Positions 48,940 through 57,800 of a DNA stretch of 64,000 nt are shown here, piece after piece; the stretch's first letter is position 1; every line of letters begins with the position of its first letter. The notes beneath the pieces were generated by a model. It was not told where the DNA came from. It worked only from the letters and a program-made list of their open reading frames with translations, and made no database searches. Location: the NCBI RefSeq assembly GCF_900091705.1, contig NZ_LT594785.1:2341752-2405751 (forward strand), read 5' to 3'. A program made the translations under genes and the position numbers. Origin of the DNA: Clostridium mediterraneense. Its GTDB lineage: Bacteria; Bacillota; Clostridia; Clostridiales; Clostridiaceae.

Positions 48940-49686
48940 TTATTTATTTTCTGGAATAATTTCATTTAAACAAGCAATTGCATTTAAGCTTCTTGGATAT
49001 CCTACATATGGTATTAATTGAGTAACAACGCTAAGTAAAACTTCTTTATCATTTCCAACATTTAAATTACCTACAATATGTGCTTTTAATTGTGACTCAC
49101 ATCCACCTAAAGATAAAATCATAGAAAATGTTAATAACTCTCTTGTTTTTATATCTAGTCCTGTTCTTGTATAATAATCCCCAAAACAATTAGCAGATAA
49201 ATATTTTTGAATATGAATCTGATTTGCTGGTGATTGTTTATACATATTATCAATCACATCTCCAAATATATCTTTTTGTACTTTTAGACCTTTTTCATAT
49301 CTTGTTTCTAGTGAAGTTGTTGATTGTCCTTCTAACGGCAGTTTAACTCCTCTTCTATCTAATATTTCATTTGTTATATTTATAAACTCAAAGACCTTTG
49401 CCATTCCTACATATGGAACTGCTTGATATACTATTTCTTTTACCTCAATTTGTGTTATTCCAATATCAAGTGCTCCATCTAACATAATTTTATATTGACC
49501 TAATCCTTGACTAGCAATTAATGATGCTAAAATAACCATTACTCTATCTTTTTCAGATAAATTCCCATAACTAACTACTTCATCAAAAGCAAAATTTTCA
49601 AATATCTCTATAAGTTCAGGATCTGTCAACTCATAATTTTTAAATAACTCTACATAATTTTTCTTTTCATTTTTACTTATTCTCAT
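48940..49686 (-). CDS. Carboxymuconolactone decarboxylase family protein, two-domain
   Basis: Two AhpD/CMD-like repeats. The first (about 45-110) has VILASLIASQGLGQYK...GALDIGITQIEVKEIVYQ and lacks the catalytic cysteines. The second (about 155-240) has ELLTFSMILSLGGCESQLKAHIVGNLNVG with the conserved C and H. Such 248-residue proteins often sit with MerR regulators in Firmicutes and are thought to act on reactive carbonyls or peroxides. It has its own MerR-type promoter and lies directly upstream of merR. Confidence 0.9.
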   Translation of the reverse strand: MRISKNEKKNYVELFKNYELTDPELIEIFENFAFDEVVSYGNLSEKDRVMVILASLIASQGLGQYKIMLDGALDIGITQIEVKEIVYQAVPYVGMAKVFEFINITNEILDRRGVKLPLEGQSTTSLETRYEKGLKVQKDIFGDVIDNMYKQSPANQIHIQKYLSANCFGDYYTRTGLDIKTRELLTFSMILSLGGCESQLKAHIVGNLNVGNDKEVLLSVVTQLIPYVGYPRSLNAIACLNEIIPENK

Positions 49687-49739
49687 AAAATTACTTCTCC
49701 TCTATAAAATTTTTTTTCTCAAATAATCTTATACTAGGA

Positions 49740-49770
49740 ATTATAGTCCTCGGAGTTAACTTCAAGTCAA
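49740..49770 (-). promoter_or_regulatory. MerR-type promoter of the CMD gene (19-bp spacer)
   Basis: On the minus strand TTGACT (49765-49770), a 19-nt spacer holding the near-palindrome CTTGAAGTTAACTCCGAG, then TATAAT (49740-49745). Spacing and dyad are classic for MerR activation. Confidence 0.85.
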
Positions 49771-49995
49771 TACACTTTTAAACTTATTTTTTAACTTCTT
49801 ATTAAACAAGTACCTATTACTATACCTGCTATTATAAATATTGAACCTAACATATATATTCATCTTTTAAAATTATTATTAATATTTTTTCAGTATCTTA
49901 AATAAATAATTATTTAAATATATATCCACTAACTCATAATTAAAATTATTCAAATATAGAGATTTTTAATTATAAGTACTATTTGAAAACCTAAA

Positions 49996-50040
49996 AAAAG
50001 GAGTAAACTCTTGATACTTTTTCAAAAGCCTACTCCTTTT
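49996..50040 (-). terminator. Terminator after the broken SUKH gene
   Basis: A 10-bp stem (AAAAGGAGTA and complement) with a long loop is followed by TTTTTTTAGG on the minus strand. Confidence 0.75.
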
Positions 50041-50109
50041 ATATTTACTCCATTAATTAATGATATGAATCTTAATCTTTAATATTTTCTCCACTTATTT
50101 ATAAACTTT

Positions 50110-50646
50110 TTAGCTCAATCCTGAGAAATAATTTACAATTTCTATACCTTTATCTCCTTCTGGGTCTTCTGCAAGCAATTTTTGTTCAGCGTCATAAAGT
50201 TATTCCACTAACCCCAACTCTTCCCAGGTACTCATTCTTTCTCGTACCGCTTTCAATGGAATTGTATTTAAAATAAAATCCCAAAAATCAAACATATCAC
50301 TTCCTATTAATCCATAATCACTATAAATCTTACCTGATTCTGATATATATACACAATAGTCACCACACCCTCCTACACGTAAAACTTTTTCATCTAATAC
50401 CATACTTATTTCTGAAGCCCATCCTTCACGATAAGAATTTTCAAATAATTTTTTTACATTAAAAGAATACTTTGAATAAGATCTATACTTTACTTGTAAA
50501 TCTCTAAACTGTTCTAAAGACTCTTTTGCCTTTTGAAATACTTCTACATTATATTTATTATAAACTTCTAATATATCTGTTAAATCTATTTCTCTACCTT
50601 CATACCATCCAGACTCTTCTAATATTTTTCTTGATTTTTCATTCAT
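50110..50646 (-). pseudogene. SUKH-3-like immunity gene broken by one stop codon
   Basis: The intact frame runs 148 residues from MNEKSRKILEESGWYEGREIDL to a TAA at 50200-50202. Reading on in the same frame gives 29 more residues (LYDAEQKLLAEDPEGDKGIE...NYFSGLS) and a second stop at 50110. These match the end of the intact paralogue at 51773 (LDEAEQKLFAEDPQGDKGIE...NYLSGLS). So this is a full-length gene cut by a single nonsense mutation. The GWYEGR opening and overall pattern are those of SUKH-3 immunity proteins. The truncated protein might still fold, since the lost part is the C-terminal tail. Confidence 0.85.
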
Positions 50647-50689
50647 TTTACTGCCTCTTTCAACCTATAATTAAACTATATTATATCTT

Positions 50690-51062
50690 ATAAGAATATT
50701 TTTACTATCACTTATACTTTTTTATACTCTTGTATAATAGCTCTTAAATCGTCTTTTAAAGCTATAATATCTTTAATATCATTTAATTCTTCTTTAGTTA
50801 ATTTAATTATTTCATCATTGCTTATACTTTTATTACACTTTTGTATAATGTTAGAATTATCTTTTAGCATCATCCCTTTTTTTCTATAAACTATAAACTC
50901 TTTATCAAAAATATAATTTCCTCTAGATAATCTACTTGAGACTGTACGACGTGATACCCCCAGCTCCTAACAAATTTTATTAACTGAAATACTATTATTT
51001 TTCTTAAGTTCTGAATTAATAATTTCAACAAATTTACTTGTATCAATATATTTTAAATCCAT
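50690..51062 (-). pseudogene. Decayed copy of the HTH regulator gene
   Basis: Nearly identical in DNA to the intact gene at 52497-53039, from the ATG at 51060-51062 onward. Codon 32 is TAG (50967-50969) where the intact copy has CAG for Gln32. A one-base deletion near 50730 shifts the frame, and the last 60 or so codons are missing. The upstream TATAC-AAAA-GTATA inverted repeat is kept. The broken SUKH gene follows on the same strand, 44 nt on. Confidence 0.85.
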
Positions 51063-51152
51063 CTAAACACTCCTTATACAAAAGTATAATATTAAAAATA
51101 TTTTTTATTTATATTAAATCTACTACATCCATATCTATAAATAATCAACTTT

Positions 51153-51333
51153 TTAATCTAAATGATATAATTTTTTAAATTCACTTTCTGATATATCTTT
51201 CATAACTAAATACTTTATATATTCACTTAAATTTTTAAATCCCCTTTTTTTCTGATAGATATTTAATTTTGGTCTCAGCTTCTTTATTGATCCTTATTTA
51301 CAAATTACTATCTAATACTTCCTTTTTCTCCAT
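51153..51333 (-). pseudogene. Decayed copy of the ribbon-helix-helix gene
   Basis: Matches the intact gene at 53132-53311 closely. Codon 12 is TAA (51298-51300) instead of CAA for Gln12. A C4T7 tract at 51241-51251, instead of C4T6, adds one base and shifts the frame. Both lesions are absent from the intact copy. Confidence 0.85.
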
Positions 51334-51480
51334 AATACTCATCCCTATAACAAGTTTTTTAAATTATTATAGTATTCCCTATTAACTTCTATCAAACATT
51401 GTAGAATCCCTTTAAATTTCTTCTCAATTATTCAACATAATAAGACTTAAAATAATTACTATTAATTTTCTTTCTAAATA

Positions 51481-51513
51481 AAAAACAGTATCATTAGTAT
51501 TGATACTGTTTTT
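51481..51513 (-). terminator. Terminator after the 62-residue gene
   Basis: A 13-bp stem (AAAAACAGTATCA and complement) with a 7-nt loop is followed by a T-run on the minus strand. Confidence 0.85.
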
Positions 51514-51521
51514 TATTTTAT

Positions 51522-51710
51522 TTAATTAAATTCTTTATTTAATAATTTAATTATAAATTCCTCACGTAAATTAAACTTCTTTGCAATATCATTATTAGAA
51601 AATCCTTCTTCTTGTAATTTTAAAATCTTATTTTTTAATAATTTTCCATGATAATACTCTTCAAAATTTTCTCTATGAACTTCTTTTAATATCTTTTTAA
51701 TTTTTATCAT
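51522..51710 (-). CDS. Small HTH-like protein, possible remnant
   Basis: 62 residues. The C-terminal half (LKLQEEGFSNNDIAKKFNLREEFIIKLL) resembles a small helix-turn-helix of the kind found at the ends of Rpn/transposase-like nucleases, while the first half is lysine- and glutamate-rich. It lies between two terminators, so it would need its own promoter within about 25 nt, which is tight. It may be a remnant of a longer gene. A function cannot be assigned. Confidence 0.5.
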   Translation of the reverse strand: MIKIKKILKEVHRENFEEYYHGKLLKNKILKLQEEGFSNNDIAKKFNLREEFIIKLLNKEFN

Positions 51711-51734
51711 CTTTCTTAATCGCTTGTTTAAAAA

Positions 51735-51761
51735 AAGGGAATCAATTTTATTGATTCCCTT
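51735..51761 (-). terminator. Terminator after the intact SUKH gene
   Basis: An 11-bp perfect stem (AAGGGAATCAA and complement) with a 5-nt loop is followed by TTTTTTT on the minus strand, 12 nt past the stop codon. Confidence 0.93.
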
Positions 51762-51772
51762 AAGTAAAATTC

Positions 51773-52336
51773 TTAGCTCAATCCTGAAAGATAATTATAA
51801 AATTCTATTCCTTTATCTCCCTGTGGATCTTCTGCAAATAACTTTTGTTCTGCCTCATCAAGTTTTTGCTCTATCCCCATCTCATCCCAACTCTTCGTTC
51901 TACTATATCTTTCTTCTAGAGAAACTGTTTCTAAAATAATATCTAAACATTCATATATATCATTTCCAACAAAACCAAAACTGTCATAAAAATTTCCAGA
52001 TTCAGATATATATAGATGATTTTCATAACCACTTGTTGCACCTATCTTTAAAACCTTTTCTCCTAAAGTTAGTTCTAACTGACGTGCTAACCCCTCATAG
52101 TATCCTCTTTCAAATAAATATTCTACATCTAAAATATGAAATGGAATCATCTTTTTTCTATCAACTATAGACTTTGTATATATTATAATATTACCAAATT
52201 CCTCAAGATACTGCTTAGCTTTGGGAAATACTTCTTTACCTGATTCTTCATAAATTTTAACAATATTTGATATATCTATCTTTTTCCCTTCATACCATCC
52301 TGCTTTTTTTAATAATGTTTCTGTTCTTTTATTCAT
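51773..52336 (-). CDS. SUKH-3-like immunity protein
   Basis: 187 residues: MNKRTETLLKKAGWYEGKKIDIS, VFPKAKQYLEEFGN, then VLKIGATSGYENHLYISESGNFYDSFGFVGNDIYECLDIIL. The GWYEGR/K opening and the GxxYISESGxxY...VGND block are typical of SUKH-3, a superfamily of immunity proteins against contact-dependent and polymorphic nuclease toxins (family knowledge). AGGAGG precedes the ATG and a strong terminator follows. The cognate toxin is not adjacent; the large EndoU-type protein lies 2.5 kb upstream on the same strand. Confidence 0.82.
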   Translation of the reverse strand: MNKRTETLLKKAGWYEGKKIDISNIVKIYEESGKEVFPKAKQYLEEFGNIIIYTKSIVDRKKMIPFHILDVEYLFERGYYEGLARQLELTLGEKVLKIGATSGYENHLYISESGNFYDSFGFVGNDIYECLDIILETVSLEERYSRTKSWDEMGIEQKLDEAEQKLFAEDPQGDKGIEFYNYLSGLS

Positions 52337-52376
52337 AATGTTTCCTCCTAAATTTAACTATTTAATAAAGTTAATA

Positions 52377-52472
52377 TTAGTAATTATAACCATCTTCTAA
52401 TAAAAGCTCTATCATCTCTATTAATTCATTTTTTTCTTGAAGTAATTTTTTTAAATATTCCCTATTATGCAT
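52377..52472 (-). CDS. Possible 31-residue charged peptide
   Basis: A short frame, MHNREYLKKLLQEKNELIEMIELLLEDG plus NY (amphipathic, coiled-coil-like), sits between the HTH gene and the SUKH gene. GGGTGAG precedes the ATG. It begins 24 nt after the HTH stop codon. It is absent from the decayed duplicate. Coding is plausible but unproven. Confidence 0.45.
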   Translation of the reverse strand: MHNREYLKKLLQEKNELIEMIELLLEDGYNY

Positions 52473-52496
52473 ATATCTCACCCAATAAAGTTACTA

Positions 52497-53039
52497 CTAT
52501 TTATTTTTATATTTCTCCATAAATTCTAGTAAAGCCATACTATATAAATCTTGCTGCTTATATTCCTTATATTCTTTACAAAATTCAATCCACTCTGAAT
52601 TTATATTTGAATACGTCTTTATAAGTCTTGTCTTAATATCTCCATTAAACTTATTAGAATCAATTTTAAGAATATTTCTACTATCACTTATACTTTTATT
52701 ATACTCTTGTATAATAGCTCTTAAATCGTCTTTTAAAGCTATAATTTCTTTAATATCATTTAATTCTTCTTTAGTTAATTTAATTTTTTCATCATCACTT
52801 ATACTTTTATTATACTTTTGTATAATATTAGAACTATCTTTTACCATAATCCCTTTTTTTCTATAAACTCTTAACTCTTTATCAAAAATATAATTTCCTC
52901 TAGATAATCTACTTGAAACTGTCCGGCGTGATATTCCAAGCTCCTGACAAATTTTATTAACTGAAATACTATTATTCTTCTTAAGTTCTGAATTAATAAT
53001 TTCAACAAGTTTACTTGTATCAATATATTTTAAATCCAT
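52497..53039 (-). CDS. HTH regulator with internal IIQxYNKS repeat
   Basis: 180 residues. The N-terminal HTH is ISVNKICQELGISRRTVSSRLSRGNYIFD. Two copies of IIQ(K/E)YNKSIS (about residues 72-81 and 108-117) flank an acidic helix, and the C-terminal part is helical (WIEFCKEYKEYKQQDLYSMALLEFMEKY). It resembles regulators carried on clostridial plasmids and mobile DNA. The DNA of both internal repeats, and of the leader just before the ATG, contains TATAC-N4-GTATA dyads that could be operator sites. It follows the RHH gene in one unit. Confidence 0.75.
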   Translation of the reverse strand: MDLKYIDTSKLVEIINSELKKNNSISVNKICQELGISRRTVSSRLSRGNYIFDKELRVYRKKGIMVKDSSNIIQKYNKSISDDEKIKLTKEELNDIKEIIALKDDLRAIIQEYNKSISDSRNILKIDSNKFNGDIKTRLIKTYSNINSEWIEFCKEYKEYKQQDLYSMALLEFMEKYKNK

Positions 53040-53052
53040 CTAAACACTCCTT

Positions 53053-53066
53053 ATACAAAAGTATAA
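53053..53066. promoter_or_regulatory. Operator-like dyad before the HTH gene
   Basis: TATAC-AAAA-GTATA lies about 14 nt upstream of the ATG. The same dyad recurs twice inside the gene (near 52811-52825 and 52693-52707) and before the decayed copy (near 51074-51087). Confidence 0.5.
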
Positions 53067-53131
53067 TATTAAAAATATTTTTTATTTATATTAAATCTAC
53101 TACATCCATATATACCATAACAATCAGCTTT

Positions 53132-53311
53132 TTAATCTAAATGATATAATTTTTTAAATTCACTTTCTGCTATATCTTTCATAACTAAATACTTTATATA
53201 TTCACTTAAATTTTTAAATCCCCTTTTTTCTGATAGATATTTAATTTTAGTCTTAACTTCTTTATTGATCCTTATTTGCAAAGTACTATCTAATACTTCC
53301 TTTTTCTCCAT
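53132..53311 (-). CDS. Ribbon-helix-helix (CopG/Arc-like) DNA-binding protein
   Basis: 59 residues starting MEKKEVLDSTLQIRINKEVKTKIKYLSEKRGFKNLSEYIKYLV: a beta strand (TLQIRI) and two helices, the RHH pattern. I start at the ATG 53309-53311, 6 nt after AGAGGTG, rather than at a GTG inside that site. It precedes the HTH gene by 92 nt. A pair like this is typical of plasmid copy-number or partition regulation and of antitoxins; the role here is unknown. Confidence 0.8.
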   Translation of the reverse strand: MEKKEVLDSTLQIRINKEVKTKIKYLSEKRGFKNLSEYIKYLVMKDIAESEFKKLYHLD

Positions 53312-53395
53312 AGTATTCACCTCTATAACAAGTTTTTTAAATTATTATCTTATTCCCTATTAACTTCTATCAAACTTTGTAGAATCCTTTTAAAT

Positions 53396-53436
53396 TTGTA
53401 ATGCACGCATTATACATTTAAAATCTTGCATTACAA
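53396..53436. repeat. Palindromic insertion upstream of the RHH gene
   Basis: The inverted repeat TTGTAATGCA (53396-53405 and its complement 53427-53436) contains an inner GTAATGC..GCATTAT dyad. The duplicated region at 51400-51440 lacks this segment of about 50 nt, so it is an insertion here or a deletion there. It could be an operator or a relic of a tiny element. Confidence 0.65.
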
Positions 53437-53540
53437 ATATTAAATTCTCTCTTAATTATTCAACATAATAAGACTTAAAACAACTTCTATAAAAATTTAA
53501 CTTTCTCTTGAATACTATAGATTTTTTCTATACAAAATAA

Positions 53541-53579
53541 AAAAGTAGTATTAACACTGATAGTATTAATACTACTTTT
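53541..53579. terminator. Bidirectional terminator after the toxin operon
   Basis: A 14-bp perfect stem (AAAAGTAGTATTAA and complement) with an 11-nt loop and A/T runs on each side. It should end transcription of the 1044-, 172- and 170-residue genes. Confidence 0.9.
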
Positions 53580-53765
53580 ATTTTATCTAATTATAAAAAT
53601 TTTCTTAAATCTCTTCAATATTAGCTGTATAGTTTTTTAAACTTAATACAATAAAATTCCAGCTATTAAATTGCCCATGTTACTGAAATAGCAATAATTC
53701 TTTTTTCTAATTTTTTAGTGTTATCTCCTTTATAAAATCCACATCAAAATAATACAATCTTTATT

Positions 53766-54278
53766 CTAAATTAAGTTTAAATTATCTAAATTAACTCCAA
53801 AATTAGTTGAAAAACAGCTAATTAAAGGAATTTCATAATCTAAAATATTATTTTCTAATAGTTCAAACTTATTAAAATATATATTCTTCCAATGAGTTGT
53901 TTTTGTATACTTACGTCTTTCAAATAAATTATTATTAACTTCTTCCTCTTTAATTCTATTTTTAAACTTGTAATATGATTTAATAAAATCACAACATAAC
54001 AAAATAAATTCCTTAAATTCAAATTTAAAAGTTTTATCGTCAGCAAATAGAATATTTAATTGTATATTTTTTTCTTCATCCACTTCAAATAAAAATTTAT
54101 AACCATCACATACAATTGTACTAACTTTCATACAATCATTTCCAAGTAAAGATTTAGCTCGTATTATACTATCAAAAATCAAACTAGTTCCATTATCTCT
54201 AAAAACTTTATATATATACTCATAATCTATATTAGAAAACTTATATTTTTCTAATATATATGTCTTAAAATTATCCAT
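53766..54278 (-). CDS. Unknown protein, candidate immunity or accessory factor
   Basis: 170 residues with no signal peptide or membrane span; acidic N-terminal part (MDNFKTYILEKYKFSNIDYEYIYKVF), an aromatic-rich middle (FADDKTFKFEFKEFILLCCDFIKSYYKFK) and a cysteine-containing end. Not recognised. It lies 15 nt after the 172-residue gene, third in the operon of the EndoU-type toxin, the place where immunity genes normally sit. Small, acidic and cytoplasmic fits an immunity protein (inference). Confidence 0.6.
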   Translation of the reverse strand: MDNFKTYILEKYKFSNIDYEYIYKVFRDNGTSLIFDSIIRAKSLLGNDCMKVSTIVCDGYKFLFEVDEEKNIQLNILFADDKTFKFEFKEFILLCCDFIKSYYKFKNRIKEEEVNNNLFERRKYTKTTHWKNIYFNKFELLENNILDYEIPLISCFSTNFGVNLDNLNLI

Positions 54279-54293
54279 AATTACACCTCTATT

Positions 54294-54812
54294 TTATAAA
54301 ATAAGATCTATATTGTTTTCTATTAAACTTAATAATTCAAAACTTTCTAAAATAGCTTCATTAGATAATTGTCCTGGTACTGATGCAAAATATAAACCTA
54401 ATTCATTTGTAATTTTACATATCACGCTTATAAATTCATCACAGTTACAAGAAATCATATAATTGGTTTTCATAACTTCTTCTAAGTCATACTCTGTATA
54501 AATTTTACCTCCTAAATCTTTATCATATTCTATATTAAAGTCAGTTTGAATATTATCTTCACTTTTATAATATATTTGATTATTTTCGATAAGTATAATA
54601 CCTCCTAAACTTAACATAATAGCTTCTTTTGTAGCCTTATGTTTATTAATTGCTATAATTAACTTTAAAATATCCTTATTAGTAAAACTATCAAACAATA
54701 ATTTACTAATAGCTAATATACTAACACTACTATACTTTTTATAAAACTCAGGATTTTTTAACTCAATTATTCCTTTCTCCCTATTATATTTAAATTTATG
54801 ATTTTCAGGCAT
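54294..54812 (-). CDS. Unknown protein, candidate EndoU immunity protein
   Basis: 172 residues, cytoplasmic and acidic, starting MPENHKFKYNREKGIIEL. It has a hydrophobic helix pair (VSILAISKLLFDSFTNKDILKLIIAINKHKATKEA) and a conserved-looking tail (ITNELGLYFASVPGQLSNEAILESFELL). It begins 68 nt after the stop of the 1044-residue toxin-like gene on the same strand. I chose the ATG at 54810-54812, 6 nt after GGAGTG; a GTG inside that site is less likely. No family is recognised. Position makes it the first candidate for immunity against the C-terminal RNase domain. Confidence 0.6.
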   Translation of the reverse strand: MPENHKFKYNREKGIIELKNPEFYKKYSSVSILAISKLLFDSFTNKDILKLIIAINKHKATKEAIMLSLGGIILIENNQIYYKSEDNIQTDFNIEYDKDLGGKIYTEYDLEEVMKTNYMISCNCDEFISVICKITNELGLYFASVPGQLSNEAILESFELLSLIENNIDLIL

Positions 54813-54880
54813 TAAATTCACTCCAAATTATATTTTTACTATAAGTTTGAACTATAAATTTGTCTATTTTATGACAAATT

Positions 54881-57800
54881 TTATTCTAAATTTTCTTCTC
54901 CTTCAGTATCTTCATCTTCATTTTCATCTTCTCCATCTATTACTTCTTTTCCTTCTGGTTCATCATCAGCACTTGAAGTTTTATAGTTTATATCTTTAAT
55001 AAATAATAATTGAAATGGGGTTAATCTATTTATCATTGCCATACATAATGGATACGCTGTTATAATTTTATTTGTATTTTTTGATATCACTATTTTTATT
55101 ATTACATTTTCAACTCTTATTAAAACTTCTTCTGAATATGGTATCCTCTCCTCCCCGGAATATTCTGCTCTTGTTCCTTGTTCAAATCCTGCTTTAATTA
55201 TATTTATAATTTTTTGTGGATTCCATTCATCTGGAAACCAAGCATGTTCACCTTCCTTTATAATTCTCACATTATTATAATTTTCAAGTGGTCCTTCGTA
55301 TGCACGTGTTCCATCTATAAAAATTTTTTTTGCTGGTTTTAACATCGGATCAAATTTTGCCCAATTAACATGTCCTCCTGAAACAACCCATTCATTATTT
55401 GATATTATCCTTCTAATCTCACCTCTAAAAATATGCAATAAAGATTTAATTGTGAATATATCTGTATTTTTATATCCATCAAAAGGTGATACAGCAAATT
55501 CTGCATATTGATTGACATTACCAAATGTCGCCACAGCATCTTCATCAATAAATGCTAAACCAAATTCAGTTTCTACACTTTGTTTATTAACTAAAAGCTT
55601 ACCATTTTTATCAAAAACTCTAAATAAGTCATCAATAGTCCAAACACCTGTTAATGCTTTTCCATCTACAAAGTAATACCAATTACCATCTTTACTTTTA
55701 AACCAACCACTTCTAACACTAATATCTTCATAATCAAAAGTTACTAAATCAGATCTTATAAATCCAACTCCATCCATTACTTCAATACTATTTTTATGAT
55801 AGTTTATTTTATACCATGGTTTTACTGCTCCTTTTGGACAAAACTCTTCTAAAATATCTATTGGTGTATTGTTGTCTAATTGTGCTACTACTTTACATTC
55901 ATCACCTGTTCCAGGTAATTCTCTTATATGTGCCCATCCAACACTTGGACTATTTATATTTCCATATCTATTTATTGTTGTAGGATTTAAAATTGTTATA
56001 TAATCACCAGATGCAAATGCTTCTCCATTTCCATATTTTAATTTATACCATGTTGTTCCTCCAACTGATGTTTTACCTGTAATTTGAACTAACTCTTCAT
56101 TATTTAATTTTCCAAGAACATCACATCCTACACCTGTTCCTGCATTTTTTCTTACATGTAGCCATCCAATACTTGGACTATTTACTTGTCCAATAGCATT
56201 ATATGAAGATACATTAGTATTTCCATGTTGAGATGATGAACTGCTACCTTGTCCTGCCTCATTTCCAAATAAATTCATTATTGCTGTATAAGTTCTTCCT
56301 GCATAATCCCTATGATCACATTCATCTATACTTCTTGTATTTTTTGGATACTCAACTAATACAGCTCTTGTATTACTTAATGATTCTTGTGCCCAAGTTG
56401 AGAAAAATCCATCTGCCATAGTATAGTATACATCTCCATTAAATTGAGCATTAAAGTATCTTCCTATCGCTTGATTTCCTTGTGTCATTCCCATCCATCC
56501 ATGAAAATCTACTACTACCATTTGATTTGAACCATTTATATGCTCACTATGAATCTTTTCTACTATATTTTTTAATGCTATTGATTCTGGCGCACCAAGT
56601 GGGCTTGCTCCTACATAGTTTCTTGTATTATATAAAGGTCTAAATCCACTTGGGAAACATCTATTCATATCTATTCCTGTTGTTACAGTACATCTACCTG
56701 GTCCATCATTTGTTATCCCATTAAATGTTCCATCTGGATTTGCACAGTTATTTACATACACTGTCCAACCATAAAGATCTCCAGTTGCTGATATTTTTCT
56801 TATTAACTCATTTGCAATATTTACAAGTGCTGTTCCATCGTGATTCCAATCATCTTCAAACCCATGTATAGCAAAGTTAGCAAAAAGAACATTACTTCCA
56901 TTACCTATCTTATATACATTTAGCGGATGTCCAAGTGGACTTGTACCATAAGGAATCTTTTCAACATTTGCAGGAAAACTTTGATATAATAAATCACCTG
57001 CTGATGGAGTAGCTTGTGGCTTGTTTCCTGGGAAATGAACAAATCCATTTTTATTAAGCATATCCATTCCACCATTTTTACCTGGTGCATCATATACTAC
57101 ACAGTACTTTCCATCCTTTTCATAAAGTAATGTTGCTGACTCATATGGATCTATTGTTCCAAATTCTTTTGTACATTCTACATCTAAATAAACAGTTTCA
57201 GGTGTTGAACCATTTACCCATTGATATGGATTTAAGTAATTTATTATTTTAGTACTATTAGTTACATACCCTTGTCTTATATCATTTCCAGCTGGATATT
57301 GTATTAATGCAAGTTGTTTACTATAACTAATATCTAATACTGTTATTTCATCTCCTATACTTGTTTGTCTACCTGTAATTATTGTTCCATTTTTATCTCT
57401 TATATATAGAAAATCATTTTTAACAACTGCATTTGCAGGATAAGTACGTCCTCCTGGAACTATTCCACCTGCTGGAATACCATTAATTAAGCTTCCTCCA
57501 CTCGCTAAACATCTTCCTTGTGTTATTTGAGCTGATATTCCACCAGAATAATTTACAAATCCAGATTTAGTGTATGGTCCTTTATCTGTACTATAAACAA
57601 CACTATATCTATCTCCAGCTTTATAAAGGAATATTGCTCTTTCATGTGGATTAAGACTTCCTAAAACAGCATCTCCTGAACAACTAAGATATACAGTTTC
57701 TGTTGTTGATCCATTTTGCCAGAAATTATTTTCTAAGTCACTGTATTCTATCTTACTTAAACTATTAGTTATATATCCTTGTCTTACTTCATTATTTCCT

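Noticed and set aside
50690..53490. CRISPR-like repeats
   Set aside because: The repeats are a two-copy gene duplication and short dyads, not regularly spaced direct repeats with unique spacers.
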